Virus record (IMG/VR): IMGVR_UViG_3300036900_000443
Location: 1 to 64,000 of that record
Length of the DNA stretch: 64,000 nucleotides
Strand: one strand, 5' to 3'
Origin: a virus
Under the pieces are notes generated by a model, which had not been told where the DNA came from, did not search any database, and saw nothing but the letters and a program-made list of their open reading frames with translations. This document shows, piece after piece, positions 49,448 to 56,124 of the stretch (position 1 is its first letter; each line of letters starts with the position of its first letter). Made by a program: the position numbers and the translations under genes.

Positions 49448-49663
49448 TTGAAGACGATCGAACAAAACTGGGAGGTCGCAAAGCAAGCGGGGATGCAGCA
49501 AGCAGCAATGCAGCAGCAAGCAGCAATGCAGGATTGGAGGAATTGGAACTATCAGCCCATGTCTATCTCGCAAGCCCCCGGCATAACGTACAGCTATAGC
49601 GGAGGCCAGTTGGCAAATCTTATGACGACCGGAAGTCCTATAGCAACCGATAGAACCACATGA
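49448..49663 (+). CDS. Small Gln-rich protein paired with the MPLYE protein (71 aa)
   Basis: Starts at TTG (no strong ribosome-binding site). MKTIEQNWEVAKQAGMQQAA is followed by a Gln/Ala/Met run and a polar C-terminus. It usually follows the preceding gene in related phages, which supports it. The 3' end holds CCTATAGCAACCGATAGAACC, similar to repeats at 34402 and 40227. Confidence 0.55.
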   Translation: MKTIEQNWEVAKQAGMQQAAMQQQAAMQDWRNWNYQPMSISQAPGITYSYSGGQLANLMTTGSPIATDRTT

Positions 49664-49851
49664 GCGAATTGGAAGAAGTAAAGCAGCGCCTGCTCAACTT
49701 GCTCGAGCACATTGCGAAAGAGATTCGCCCCTGCCGGGCGTGCGGCACGCCGCTCTATTTCGTGCAGCACGAGAGCGGCCGGCTAGCGCCTTACACGGCA
49801 GAAGGGCTAAACCATTTTGCGAACTGTCCGCAAGCAGAACGATTTCGTTAA
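49660..49851 (+). CDS. Small zinc-binding protein (63 aa)
   Basis: CRACGTPLYFVQHESGRLAP followed by HFANCPQAERFR matches a recurrent phage and actinobacterial family with CxxC and HxxxC ligands. It starts in the previous stop (ATGA). The pentamer array begins directly after its stop. Confidence 0.7.
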   Translation: MSELEEVKQRLLNLLEHIAKEIRPCRACGTPLYFVQHESGRLAPYTAEGLNHFANCPQAERFR

Positions 49852-49853
49852 GC

Positions 49854-49915
49854 ATGGCTAGGTCAGGTCCGGCGCGGCCTGGCGGGGCCTGGTCAGGTGA
49901 GGTAAGGGAAGTATC
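49854..49915 (+). repeat. GG-pentamer block with GGGAAGTATC, first unit
   Basis: After the stop at 49851 the sequence can be cut into five-base words that mostly begin GG (GGCTA GGTCA GGTCC, then GGCGC GGCCT GGCGG, GGCCT GGTCA GGTGA GGTAA) and ends with GGGAAGTATC at 49906-49915. This first unit serves as the leader of the gene at 49945. Confidence 0.8.
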
Positions 49916-49944
49916 CATTTCAAATCCGGTAAAGGAAGACAAGG

Positions 49945-50538
49945 ATGATTGAGACCTACGTAATAAAGATTCGAGGCTTATCTCCGTTGCTGCATCACCG
50001 CTACGGCGGCGAGCAACCGACACAGCCGAAACCGAGGGTAAAGACGCAGGCGTGGATTGACTCTATGCACAAGAAGGATTGGACCACCAGCGCTTATTGG
50101 GATGAGCAAATCGGCTTTCATGTTCCTGGCGATTCAGTAAGCGCCATGTTGGCGGAAGGCGCCAAGCGCATGCGTAAGAAGCCGACCTTTGAAACCTTCT
50201 CCGAGTGTCAGGAGTTCATGCTGCCGCTGATCTACTACCGCTCACCGGAAGACAAAGAGGGCGTTTACTTGAAGGGCAACCTAGAAGACTACTACGTTCG
50301 CGAGCACATTGATCTCAGGCGCTCCGTAATCCCTTCAACCGGCGCCTCGGTTGATCGCTGCCGTCCAGTGTTTAAGCACTGGGGGCTTGAGTTCACGGTG
50401 AATATCGAGAACCGCTTTCTCTCGTTAGCTGACCTGCAGAGCGCCATGGAGTGGGGATGCCTGTGTGATTTTCGCCCCCGCTTCGGACGCTTTGCGGTCG
50501 AGAAGATTGAGCAGCGCAAGGCGCGTAAAACGGCATAG
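49945..50538 (+). CDS. Unknown protein embedded in the pentamer array (197 aa)
   Basis: The gene is bordered on both sides by pentamer blocks. AAAGGAAGACAAGG precedes the ATG. The protein has a strand with a basic loop at the start (YVIKIRGLSPLLHHRYGGE), a helical middle and a glycine-poor, Arg-rich motif near the end (CDFRPRFGRFAVEKI). The order of strand, HH motif and RPRFGRF resembles RAMP-type RNA-binding folds, but the match is too weak to assign. A role in handling the G-rich RNA or DNA around it is an attractive idea only. Confidence 0.6.
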   Translation: MIETYVIKIRGLSPLLHHRYGGEQPTQPKPRVKTQAWIDSMHKKDWTTSAYWDEQIGFHVPGDSVSAMLAEGAKRMRKKPTFETFSECQEFMLPLIYYRSPEDKEGVYLKGNLEDYYVREHIDLRRSVIPSTGASVDRCRPVFKHWGLEFTVNIENRFLSLADLQSAMEWGCLCDFRPRFGRFAVEKIEQRKARKTA

Positions 50539-51237
50539 GGCTTGTGACTGGACGAGTCGGGGCTTGGTCTGGAATGGCGTGGCAAGGGAAGTATCCAAGC
50601 GAGGTTTGGCGTGGCAGGCCGTGCTGAGGCGAGGCGCGGCGAGGCGCGGTAGGGGAAGTATCAAAACAGATTTGCAAATGGCATGGCAGGTGAGGCCTGG
50701 TGAGCCGAGACTGGGCATGGCGAGGCGAGGGAAGTATCCAAGAAGTTTCGGCGCAGTAGGATCTGGCGTGGCGAGGCGATGCATGGCATGGCGGGGAAAG
50801 CTAGGGCAGGGAGAGGCAGGGGAAGTATCCATCGAGATGAGGCTTGGCTGGCTTGGGTGCGGCCTGGTAAGGCCAGTCGAGGCGCGGGTTTGGCTTGGTG
50901 CGGCATGCCGTGGCATGGCTGGGCTTGGTGAGGTCTGGGAAGTATCAAAGCTTTGAGTTGGGGCTGGGCGCGGCTTGGCTCGGCGAGGAGGGGAGAGGCA
51001 GGGCAGGGGAAGTATCAAAGTTGAGTTTCGGCTGAGGCCAGGCTTGGTCTGCTCGGGAGTGGCAAGGTAAGGGAAGTATCAAAAGTTTAACAAGAACAGG
51101 CGAGGCTTGGTCAGGTTGTGCCAGGCATGGTGCGGCATGGCTTGGTGAGGGAAGTATCAAAAGTTCAATCAGGACAGGCCTGGCAGGGCAGGGCCCGGCC
51201 AGGCAGGGCGAGGCGAGGGAAGTATCAATCGACACAC
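50539..51237 (+). repeat. Array of GG-pentamer blocks separated by GGGAAGTATC (nine further units)
   Basis: GGGAAGTATC occurs at 50586, 50653, 50729, 50820, 50937, 51007, 51071, 51149 and 51217, spaced 64-117 bases. Each copy follows a block of degenerate five-base words of the type GGYNN (GGCAT, GGCGA, GGCTT, GGTCA and so on) and is followed by a short AT-richer piece, often AAAAGTTTAAC or similar. Because the period is five, no reading frame can be conserved; long frames on the minus strand (50425-51018) are Pro/Ser/Ala low complexity and were rejected. Confidence 0.85.
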
Positions 51238-51729
51238 ATGATCAATCCAATACGCCCACATCCAGAGTGGAAGCAGCTCTGGCACGAAATGAATACGGTG
51301 CTGGCGACCGGGCAGCTATGGGGATATAGCGAGTTGCAAACGATCGCCGGCATTGACGTACGTAGCAGCCGAGGACGAGCACAGTTTCTGCGCTTCGCCA
51401 GAGAAGTAGAAGACAAGCTGGACCTGCACTTCGAGTGCGAACGCACCATAGGCTATCGCGTCGTGAAGGCTAACGAGCACGGCACGTGCAGCCTGGGGCG
51501 TGTGCGGCGTGGGTACCGGCAAGTGAAGCGAGGAGAACACATCGCCTCGCATACGCGCACAGATGAATTAACGGCGACAGAAGCGGCGCGGCTGATGAAT
51601 GTTTTAGCGCACACCGGCCGGCTCTTATCACATTTTGCCGGCGAGACAAAAGTGCTGCGTAAGAACGAAAAAGAGATTCGCCGCGGGGGAGACCTTCCGC
51701 GCCTACTAAAACCAGTGGAAAACAAATGA
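51238..51729 (+). CDS. Unknown protein after the pentamer array (163 aa)
   Basis: The ATG follows the last GGGAAGTATC copy by only 11 bases (AATCGACACACATG), so array and start context merge. Residues about 10-70 look like a winged helix (QLWHEMNTVLATGQLWGYSE, LQTIAGIDVRSSRGRAQFLR), and the C-terminus is basic. A DNA-binding role is plausible. No family recognised. Confidence 0.65.
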   Translation: MINPIRPHPEWKQLWHEMNTVLATGQLWGYSELQTIAGIDVRSSRGRAQFLRFAREVEDKLDLHFECERTIGYRVVKANEHGTCSLGRVRRGYRQVKRGEHIASHTRTDELTATEAARLMNVLAHTGRLLSHFAGETKVLRKNEKEIRRGGDLPRLLKPVENK

Positions 51730-51730
51730 T

Positions 51731-51997
51731 ATGACGTTCGGAGAATGGCTGAAGCGTGCTCATCCACGCCATCCCTTTGAGCACGACTTTCGCATAGATG
51801 CGTTGTTCTACGAGCAGGAGGGCGAATCGTTTGCAGAGGAAGACTTTTCCGATGTGCGCGACCTGATCAGCAACATGGAGCATGCAACGGGACGTGGCAA
51901 CCGGCCGTGCGCGGAAGCGGTAGAGGGCGCCGTACGCTGCTGGGTGCGCTGGCGCCAGAGCGAAGAGAGAAGGGCGTCTGTGCCCAGAGAGGAATGA
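51731..51997 (+). CDS. Small acidic protein (88 aa)
   Basis: MTFGEWLKRAHPRHPFEHDF is followed by an acidic region (GESFAEEDFSDVRDLISNME) and a helix with Trp (AVRCWVRWRQSEERR). Starts two bases after the upstream stop and overlaps the next start (ATGA). Unknown function. Confidence 0.6.
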   Translation: MTFGEWLKRAHPRHPFEHDFRIDALFYEQEGESFAEEDFSDVRDLISNMEHATGRGNRPCAEAVEGAVRCWVRWRQSEERRASVPREE

Positions 51998-52704
51998 AAG
52001 TCATCATCGCCGGCAGCCGAGTAATTACCGATTCGGCCATCGTAGAGAAGGCGATCGCCGAAGCCGGCTTCAACGTCAGCGAGGTTGTTTCTGGCCACGC
52101 GAACGGGGTGGACAAGGTGGGCGAGAACTGGGCGTGGAGACGCTTTATCCCGGTACGCTGTTTTCCCGCAGACTGGAATCGCCATGGCAAGTCTGCCGGC
52201 GTACGACGCAATGAACAGATGGCTGCGTACGCCGAAGGCCTCATTGCTGTTTGGGATAACCAAAGCCGCGGCACGCAACACATGATCGAATGCGCCCGGA
52301 TAAAGAAGCTGAAAGTCCACGTTCACATTCCGTCGGCGTTTCGACGTGATCCAGCTGAGTATGTTTCTAACGGAGACGAAGGATCGGAATTGGGCTGGGC
52401 GCTGGCGGACGAGGGCATGCAGCGGGCTGACGACCACAAATCGGAGGAGTGGAAAGCGGCAGCCGATCAAGCTATCGAGGATACCGCCCGCGCTCTCCCG
52501 CAATTAACCACCGACGACGTGCGGGGCCTGCTTGAAAAGCGAGGCTATGGCACCAAAAATTGCAGCGCGTTAGGAGCTCGCATGAAAGCGGCCAGGATAC
52601 AGGGATGGATTGAGCCGGCGGGTGCGGTGAAGCGCTCTAAGATTTCCTCTACGCATTGTCGGCCCCAGCCTGTTTGGCTATCTCTCATTTACCAAGGCAA
52701 ATAG
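51994..52704 (+). CDS. SLOG (YspA/DUF2493)-domain fusion protein (236 aa)
   Basis: Residues 1-105 are a SLOG Rossmann fold of the YspA type: MKVIIAGSRVITD, VSGHANGVDKVGENWA, then WNRHGKSAGVRRNEQMAAYA and GLIAVWDNQSRGTQHMI. Such domains bind nucleotides or their derivatives and are frequent in phage and conflict systems. Residues about 125-236 form a second helical, winged-helix-like module (AIEDTARALPQLTTDDVRGL, GARMKAARIQGWIEPAGAV) that occurs alone in many phages of GC-rich hosts. The fusion suggests that a nucleotide signal is coupled to nucleic-acid binding. Confidence 0.75.
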   Translation: MKVIIAGSRVITDSAIVEKAIAEAGFNVSEVVSGHANGVDKVGENWAWRRFIPVRCFPADWNRHGKSAGVRRNEQMAAYAEGLIAVWDNQSRGTQHMIECARIKKLKVHVHIPSAFRRDPAEYVSNGDEGSELGWALADEGMQRADDHKSEEWKAAADQAIEDTARALPQLTTDDVRGLLEKRGYGTKNCSALGARMKAARIQGWIEPAGAVKRSKISSTHCRPQPVWLSLIYQGK

Positions 52705-52708
52705 ATTT

Positions 52709-52939
52709 ATGTTGACCGAAGAAACTCAATCAGATCCAAGGCTGAAGGAATCGGTAATGCGGCTCGATGTGCCAATACGCGTCAAGAACGCTTTGTACTT
52801 TGGCCATGTTTGCACGATCGGCGACCTTGTGAACCAAACTCCAGAGTCGCTGTTTCGCTTAGACCAATGCGGAAAGGGCGCCATTCGCTGTATTCACGAA
52901 GCGCTTGCCAAGCTCGGTCTATCGCTGAAGGCCGGTTAG
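52709..52939 (+). CDS. RNA polymerase alpha C-terminal-domain-like protein (76 aa)
   Basis: Residues 18-73 (LDVPIRVKNALYFGHVCTIG, DLVNQTPESLFRLDQCGKGA, IRCIHEALAKLGLSL) follow the bacterial RpoA C-terminal domain closely: the LxxxxRxxNxLxxxxIxTxGDLV start, the central turn and the final EIxxxLxxxGLSL helix pair. The protein is free-standing, with no alpha N-terminal domain. The alpha-CTD binds UP-elements and activators, so a phage copy could bind DNA, occupy activators or enter polymerase. Helix-hairpin-helix proteins are an alternative reading. Confidence 0.7.
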   Translation: MLTEETQSDPRLKESVMRLDVPIRVKNALYFGHVCTIGDLVNQTPESLFRLDQCGKGAIRCIHEALAKLGLSLKAG

Positions 52940-52979
52940 CTACAGTTAGCGTAGGCGCTTATGCTAATCTAATGGGCGT

Positions 52980-53216
52980 ATGAACACACCAAGCAAGCGC
53001 AAGAAAAGGGATAGGCCGCTCCCCACTGCGGTCAGCGGCACACTGAAGTATTCACTGCTGAATGCAGCAAGTCTACTGGGCCGCGCCGGAGGCAAGGTAA
53101 AAGTGCCGAAGGGCTTTGCCCGGATGGATCCGGCCAAGCGAATCCAAGCGATGAAGAGGTCGTTAGCCACTCGCAGGGCGAACGCAAGAAAGAGGCGGGC
53201 AAATGAAAAAGCGTAA
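52980..53216 (+). CDS. Small very basic protein before integrase (78 aa)
   Basis: Lys and Arg make up about a third of the protein (TPSKRKKRDRPLPTAVSG; KRSLATRRANARKRRANEKA). Its 3' end overlaps the integrase start by 14 bases, so the two are coupled. Position and charge make a DNA-bending or excision role possible. Confidence 0.55.
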   Translation: MNTPSKRKKRDRPLPTAVSGTLKYSLLNAASLLGRAGGKVKVPKGFARMDPAKRIQAMKRSLATRRANARKRRANEKA

Positions 53217-54477
53217 GAAGACCACCTACGACGGCGTATTTTGGACCCTCGCCAAGAAGCCGGGCGTATACAAGATCCGTACACGCTTACTACGCGAGGA
53301 TCATAAAGAATCTTGCAAGACCCTGCATCTGGCAAACGACCTGCAGGCGGAAGAGGCCTGCGAAGCCTGGAAGCAAGAAATCCAGGGCAAGAAGAGACAG
53401 CCCGGCGGCCCGCTCACGATCGGCGATCTGCTCGACGCCAACCTGAAGGACCAGGAGTATCACAAGAACAAAGCTATCGATGATGTACGCACGCGTATCG
53501 AGAAGCATCTGCGGCCGGCGCTCCTCACGATAGACGGCAAGCAGGTCAAGCTTGGAGATCTGCCGGCCAAAGATCTGACCTTTGACATCCTGCGGGATTA
53601 CGTATTGCAGCGCCGCAAGGAACCCACACGAGGCGGCAGGTTAACTTGCGATCGCACGGTGAACCGCGAGATCGATTGCCTTTCGCATGGCTGGAAACTA
53701 AAGCGGGACAAGCTGCCGTTCTTCAACTTCGCTGTCCATAAGGTAAGCGAAGATGGCGGCATTCGCACTGGAGTCTTCAGCGAGGAAAATTATCAGCGGC
53801 TCTTCCACCGGTCTCCATCCTTCGCGAAGTTGCCGCTGTCTGTGATTCGCTTGACCGGCACGCGTCCGGGGGAGTTGCTCGAGACGCTGTGGGAATGGGT
53901 GGACTGGGCCGAGGATCCCTGGGTGATTCGGGCGCCCGGCGTAGCCAGGAACGAAGCGGGCACTGAGGCAGGCATCACGAAAAATACCAAGGAGCACGGC
54001 ATCCTCATTTTCGCGGAAGCGCGAGAGCTCCTGAAGTGGGCCTATCAGACGCGCAATCCAGATTGCCCTTACATCTTTCAGAAAGATGGCGAGCGGCTGA
54101 CCTACAGCAAGTTCTACAACGCGTACAAGGAAGTGCGCAATGAGCTTGGGCTAAAAAACTTGCCTTACGATTTGAAGCGCCTAGCAGTCGTCAGCATGTT
54201 GCGTGATAAACAGCCCACCAACAAGATCATGGCCATGACGGGACACCGTGATCCCAAGATGATTATTCGCTATGGACAGATGAAGCTCGAAGACGCCAAG
54301 CAAGTGGCCCGTGATCAAGAGCTCTATCTCGAGAAAATTAGAAAGGGGGACAAAATGTCCCCCTTTACTGAGTCCACATCCGAGCCAAAAGACCTCGCAA
54401 AGACCACTTCAGTTCAGTCTGCGGACACGATTGCGGATCCGCCAATTGTCTCGCCTGACCGCGAGAAATTGAACTAA
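53203..54477 (+). CDS. int: Tyrosine-type integrase with altered active site (424 aa)
   Basis: An N-terminal arm-type domain (VYKIRTRLLREDHKESCKTL), a core-binding SAM-like domain and a C-terminal catalytic domain are present. Arg221 (TGTRPGE), His348 (TGHRDPK) with Arg349, and the nucleophile Tyr357 (IIRYGQM) fit tyrosine recombinases. The usual HxxR box is YDLK at 322-325, so His is replaced by Tyr and the second Arg by Lys, although Arg326 follows. A Ser/Thr-rich tail ends the protein. It lies directly before attP, the normal order for phage insertion into a tRNA gene. Activity with YDLK needs testing. Confidence 0.85.
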   Translation: MKKRKKTTYDGVFWTLAKKPGVYKIRTRLLREDHKESCKTLHLANDLQAEEACEAWKQEIQGKKRQPGGPLTIGDLLDANLKDQEYHKNKAIDDVRTRIEKHLRPALLTIDGKQVKLGDLPAKDLTFDILRDYVLQRRKEPTRGGRLTCDRTVNREIDCLSHGWKLKRDKLPFFNFAVHKVSEDGGIRTGVFSEENYQRLFHRSPSFAKLPLSVIRLTGTRPGELLETLWEWVDWAEDPWVIRAPGVARNEAGTEAGITKNTKEHGILIFAEARELLKWAYQTRNPDCPYIFQKDGERLTYSKFYNAYKEVRNELGLKNLPYDLKRLAVVSMLRDKQPTNKIMAMTGHRDPKMIIRYGQMKLEDAKQVARDQELYLEKIRKGDKMSPFTESTSEPKDLAKTTSVQSADTIADPPIVSPDREKLN

Positions 54478-54766
54478 GCCGCAAAGCGAAACGAGCATAT
54501 ATCGTGCACTTAACTACTTACAAACACTTGGCGGAGAGGCAGGGATTCGAACCCTGGGTGCACCCTCTTCGAGCGCACGACGGTTTAGCAAACCGCCGTT
54601 CGTTCGATGCTGGACCAACGGCCAAGAAAATATCAAGCACTTACGCCGAATACATAGGGGATTGTCCTTGGTGCTAAACGATAGCCTAAGCTGCGAAAAA
54701 GATAAATTGCGGACGGATTGCGGACTGGATAGTGGCAAACACTGTGAATATTTTGCCATTGCGGCC
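54430..54766. repeat. ATTGCGGA direct repeats flanking attP (candidate integrase arm sites)
   Basis: ATTGCGGA occurs at 54430-54437 (inside the integrase end), ATTGCGGAC at 54706-54714 and again 11 bases later at 54717-54725, with the related ATTGCGGCC at 54758-54766. Short direct repeats on both sides of the tRNA-derived core, spaced by one helical turn, are the expected pattern of arm-type binding sites. Binding is inferred. Confidence 0.55.
54529..54626 (-). other. attP: 3' part of a tRNA-Ser(GCT) gene
   Basis: On the minus strand the sequence contains an anticodon arm CGGTTTGCTAAACCG (anticodon GCT at 54589-54587), a variable arm, the T-arm GGTTCGAATCCC and ends CTCTCCGCCA at 54529. The D-arm region is only partly like a tRNA (GGCCGTTGGTCC) and the 5' acceptor strand that should pair with CCTCTCC is missing, so it is a fragment, not a working gene. 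Such 3' tRNA pieces next to an integrase restore the host tRNA on insertion. The host site is therefore a tRNA-Ser(GCT) gene. Confidence 0.85.
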
Positions 54767-54941
54767 ACTAAGTCTGGCATGAGCATATTAGTCAATAGAC
54801 ACGGCACTGAAACGTGGGGGACTAAAGTGTACAAGATTAATAATGCAGATGGAAGCTAATAAATACAGAGGCCCCTTCTGGCCCCCTGCAGCGGGGGACT
54901 GATATACTCGCAGACGTAAGGGGAAAGCTTAAAACACACAC
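54627..54941. promoter_or_regulatory. attP right arm and promoter region
   Basis: About 315 bases without a convincing gene. It holds the ATTGCGGA arm repeats, a CCCCC/GGGGG hairpin near 54882-54897 and an extended -10 promoter (TGATATACT, -10 box 54903-54908) for the gene at 54942. A minus-strand frame (54514-54834) and a plus-strand frame (54662-54859) overlap the att region and were not called. Confidence 0.55.
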
Positions 54942-55733
54942 ATGACACGACGACAAAAAGGAACGGGAAGCATCCGTTATCGACAAGGGAAATGGCAAAT
55001 TCGCTGGCCAGACAGAGAGGGAAATTCCCAAAGCGCATTGATCAATGTGCGCAGCCGTGACGCAGCGGAACAGGAGCTGCAGAAGCGAATACAGGCAGAG
55101 CAGGAGCGGATGCCGCCAAGCCCCGGCCCTGAAGAATCCTTAGGCCCTGGGCAGAAGGGTTCGCTCCGGCAAAAGCCAAATGGGATCTGGGAGTTTCGCT
55201 ACTACGATGAAGCGGGTGAACGGCAGTATCTATACGCCAAAAGCCTCGAGAAACTAGAGGAAAAGCGGCAGCAAATTCAGCCAGGGCTCAAGCTGGTTCC
55301 GCTTGCTCTTCCGTCGGCGCCCCCTGGAACAGACGTGACGCTCATGCCAGATGGCCGGTGGCGCCTGCGCTGGAAAGACAAGAACGCTAACCAGCGAAAT
55401 GAATACATCCTCGTTGCCGGCGAGACAGAGGCCAAACAAGAGCTCGCAAAGCGCTACTCGCCCGCAGAAGAAAAGCCGGTCACCAGCGTCCAGAAACACC
55501 GATCGGACTACACGGTCACCATTCGACAAAAGAAGAACGGTAGCTACGAAATTCGCTATTACCTGGACGGCAAGCGCAAGAGCCAATACGCCCCCACAGC
55601 TGAGCTTGCCGAGCTAAAGAGGCAGAATCTGCTGGCCGGCGGAGGAGGCGAAGCCTTGCAGGAGCTATACGCTCTAAAAATTGCACAACTGAGCGCAGCG
55701 CTAGAAGCCCTGAAAAAAGAAATGAAGGGATAA
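54942..55733 (+). CDS. Protein of four tandem arm-type (AP2-like) DNA-binding repeats (263 aa)
   Basis: Four copies of one pattern fill the protein: GTGSIRYRQGKWQIRW (from residue 7), GSLRQKPNGIWEFRYYDEAG (from about 68), VTLMPDGRWRLRWKDKNANQ (about 127) and VTIRQKKNGSYEIRYYLDGK (about 186), each followed by a helix with alternating Lys/Glu (RDAAEQELQKRI, LEKLEEKRQQI, ETEAKQELAKRY, LAELKRQNLL). This is the arm-site binding module usually found once at the N-terminus of tyrosine integrases. No catalytic domain follows; a short coiled coil ends the protein. It starts in the CACACACATG context right beside attP. A role in building or blocking the integration complex is likely. Confidence 0.75.
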   Translation: MTRRQKGTGSIRYRQGKWQIRWPDREGNSQSALINVRSRDAAEQELQKRIQAEQERMPPSPGPEESLGPGQKGSLRQKPNGIWEFRYYDEAGERQYLYAKSLEKLEEKRQQIQPGLKLVPLALPSAPPGTDVTLMPDGRWRLRWKDKNANQRNEYILVAGETEAKQELAKRYSPAEEKPVTSVQKHRSDYTVTIRQKKNGSYEIRYYLDGKRKSQYAPTAELAELKRQNLLAGGGGEALQELYALKIAQLSAALEALKKEMKG

Positions 55734-55735
55734 AA

Positions 55736-56119
55736 TTGACATTCGCCATGAGTGCAAAGCGCATCAAGAAACACAGGCAGGGTGGAAGAATTGTGCGACT
55801 CCCTCCGGAAGCAGTGGAGGTGATGAAGGAGCAGGACAGGCTCTTTCAGGAAAAGTTCGGACGGCCGCCAGGGCCGGACGACCCTATATTTTGGGATCCG
55901 GATGAGGCGGAACCGAAGCCGTATACCGCAGAGAAGATGGAAGAGCTGTGGAGCGAGATTGTGCAGGCAGCGGCGAATGCGGGAATTGACCCAGCCGCAA
56001 TCTACGCCATGAAGAAGACGGGACGGATTCTAACGGAAAAGTCGCCGGCCACAAGAGAACAAATTGAAGAATGGAACCAGGCGATTGCAGAGTACTACGA
56101 ACGACAGGGACATGCCTGA
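55736..56119 (+). CDS. Conserved protein after the arm-repeat gene (127 aa)
   Basis: A TTG at 55736 with AAGGGA upstream and an ATG at 55748 are both possible; TTG has the better site. The sequence FGRPPGPDDPIFWDPDEAEP, then NAGIDPAAIYAMKKTGRILT, matches a conserved bacterial and phage protein with a helical, acidic character and no known function. It directly follows the arm-repeat gene and may share its transcript. Confidence 0.65.
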   Translation: MTFAMSAKRIKKHRQGGRIVRLPPEAVEVMKEQDRLFQEKFGRPPGPDDPIFWDPDEAEPKPYTAEKMEELWSEIVQAAANAGIDPAAIYAMKKTGRILTEKSPATREQIEEWNQAIAEYYERQGHA

Positions 56120-56124
56120 CCAAG

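Noticed and set aside
50425-51018. 197-codon minus-strand frame across the pentamer array
   Set aside because: It is pure Pro/Ser/Ala low complexity produced by a five-base period, without a ribosome-binding site, and partly antisense to a good gene.
50586-51226. CRISPR-like array (regularly spaced identical 10-mers)
   Set aside because: The repeat is only ten bases, the intervals vary from 64 to 117 bases and are low-complexity GG-pentamers, and no cas genes are present.
54529-54626. Functional tRNA-Ser gene
   Set aside because: The 5' acceptor strand does not pair with CCTCTCC and the D arm is abnormal; it is the 3' part used as attP.
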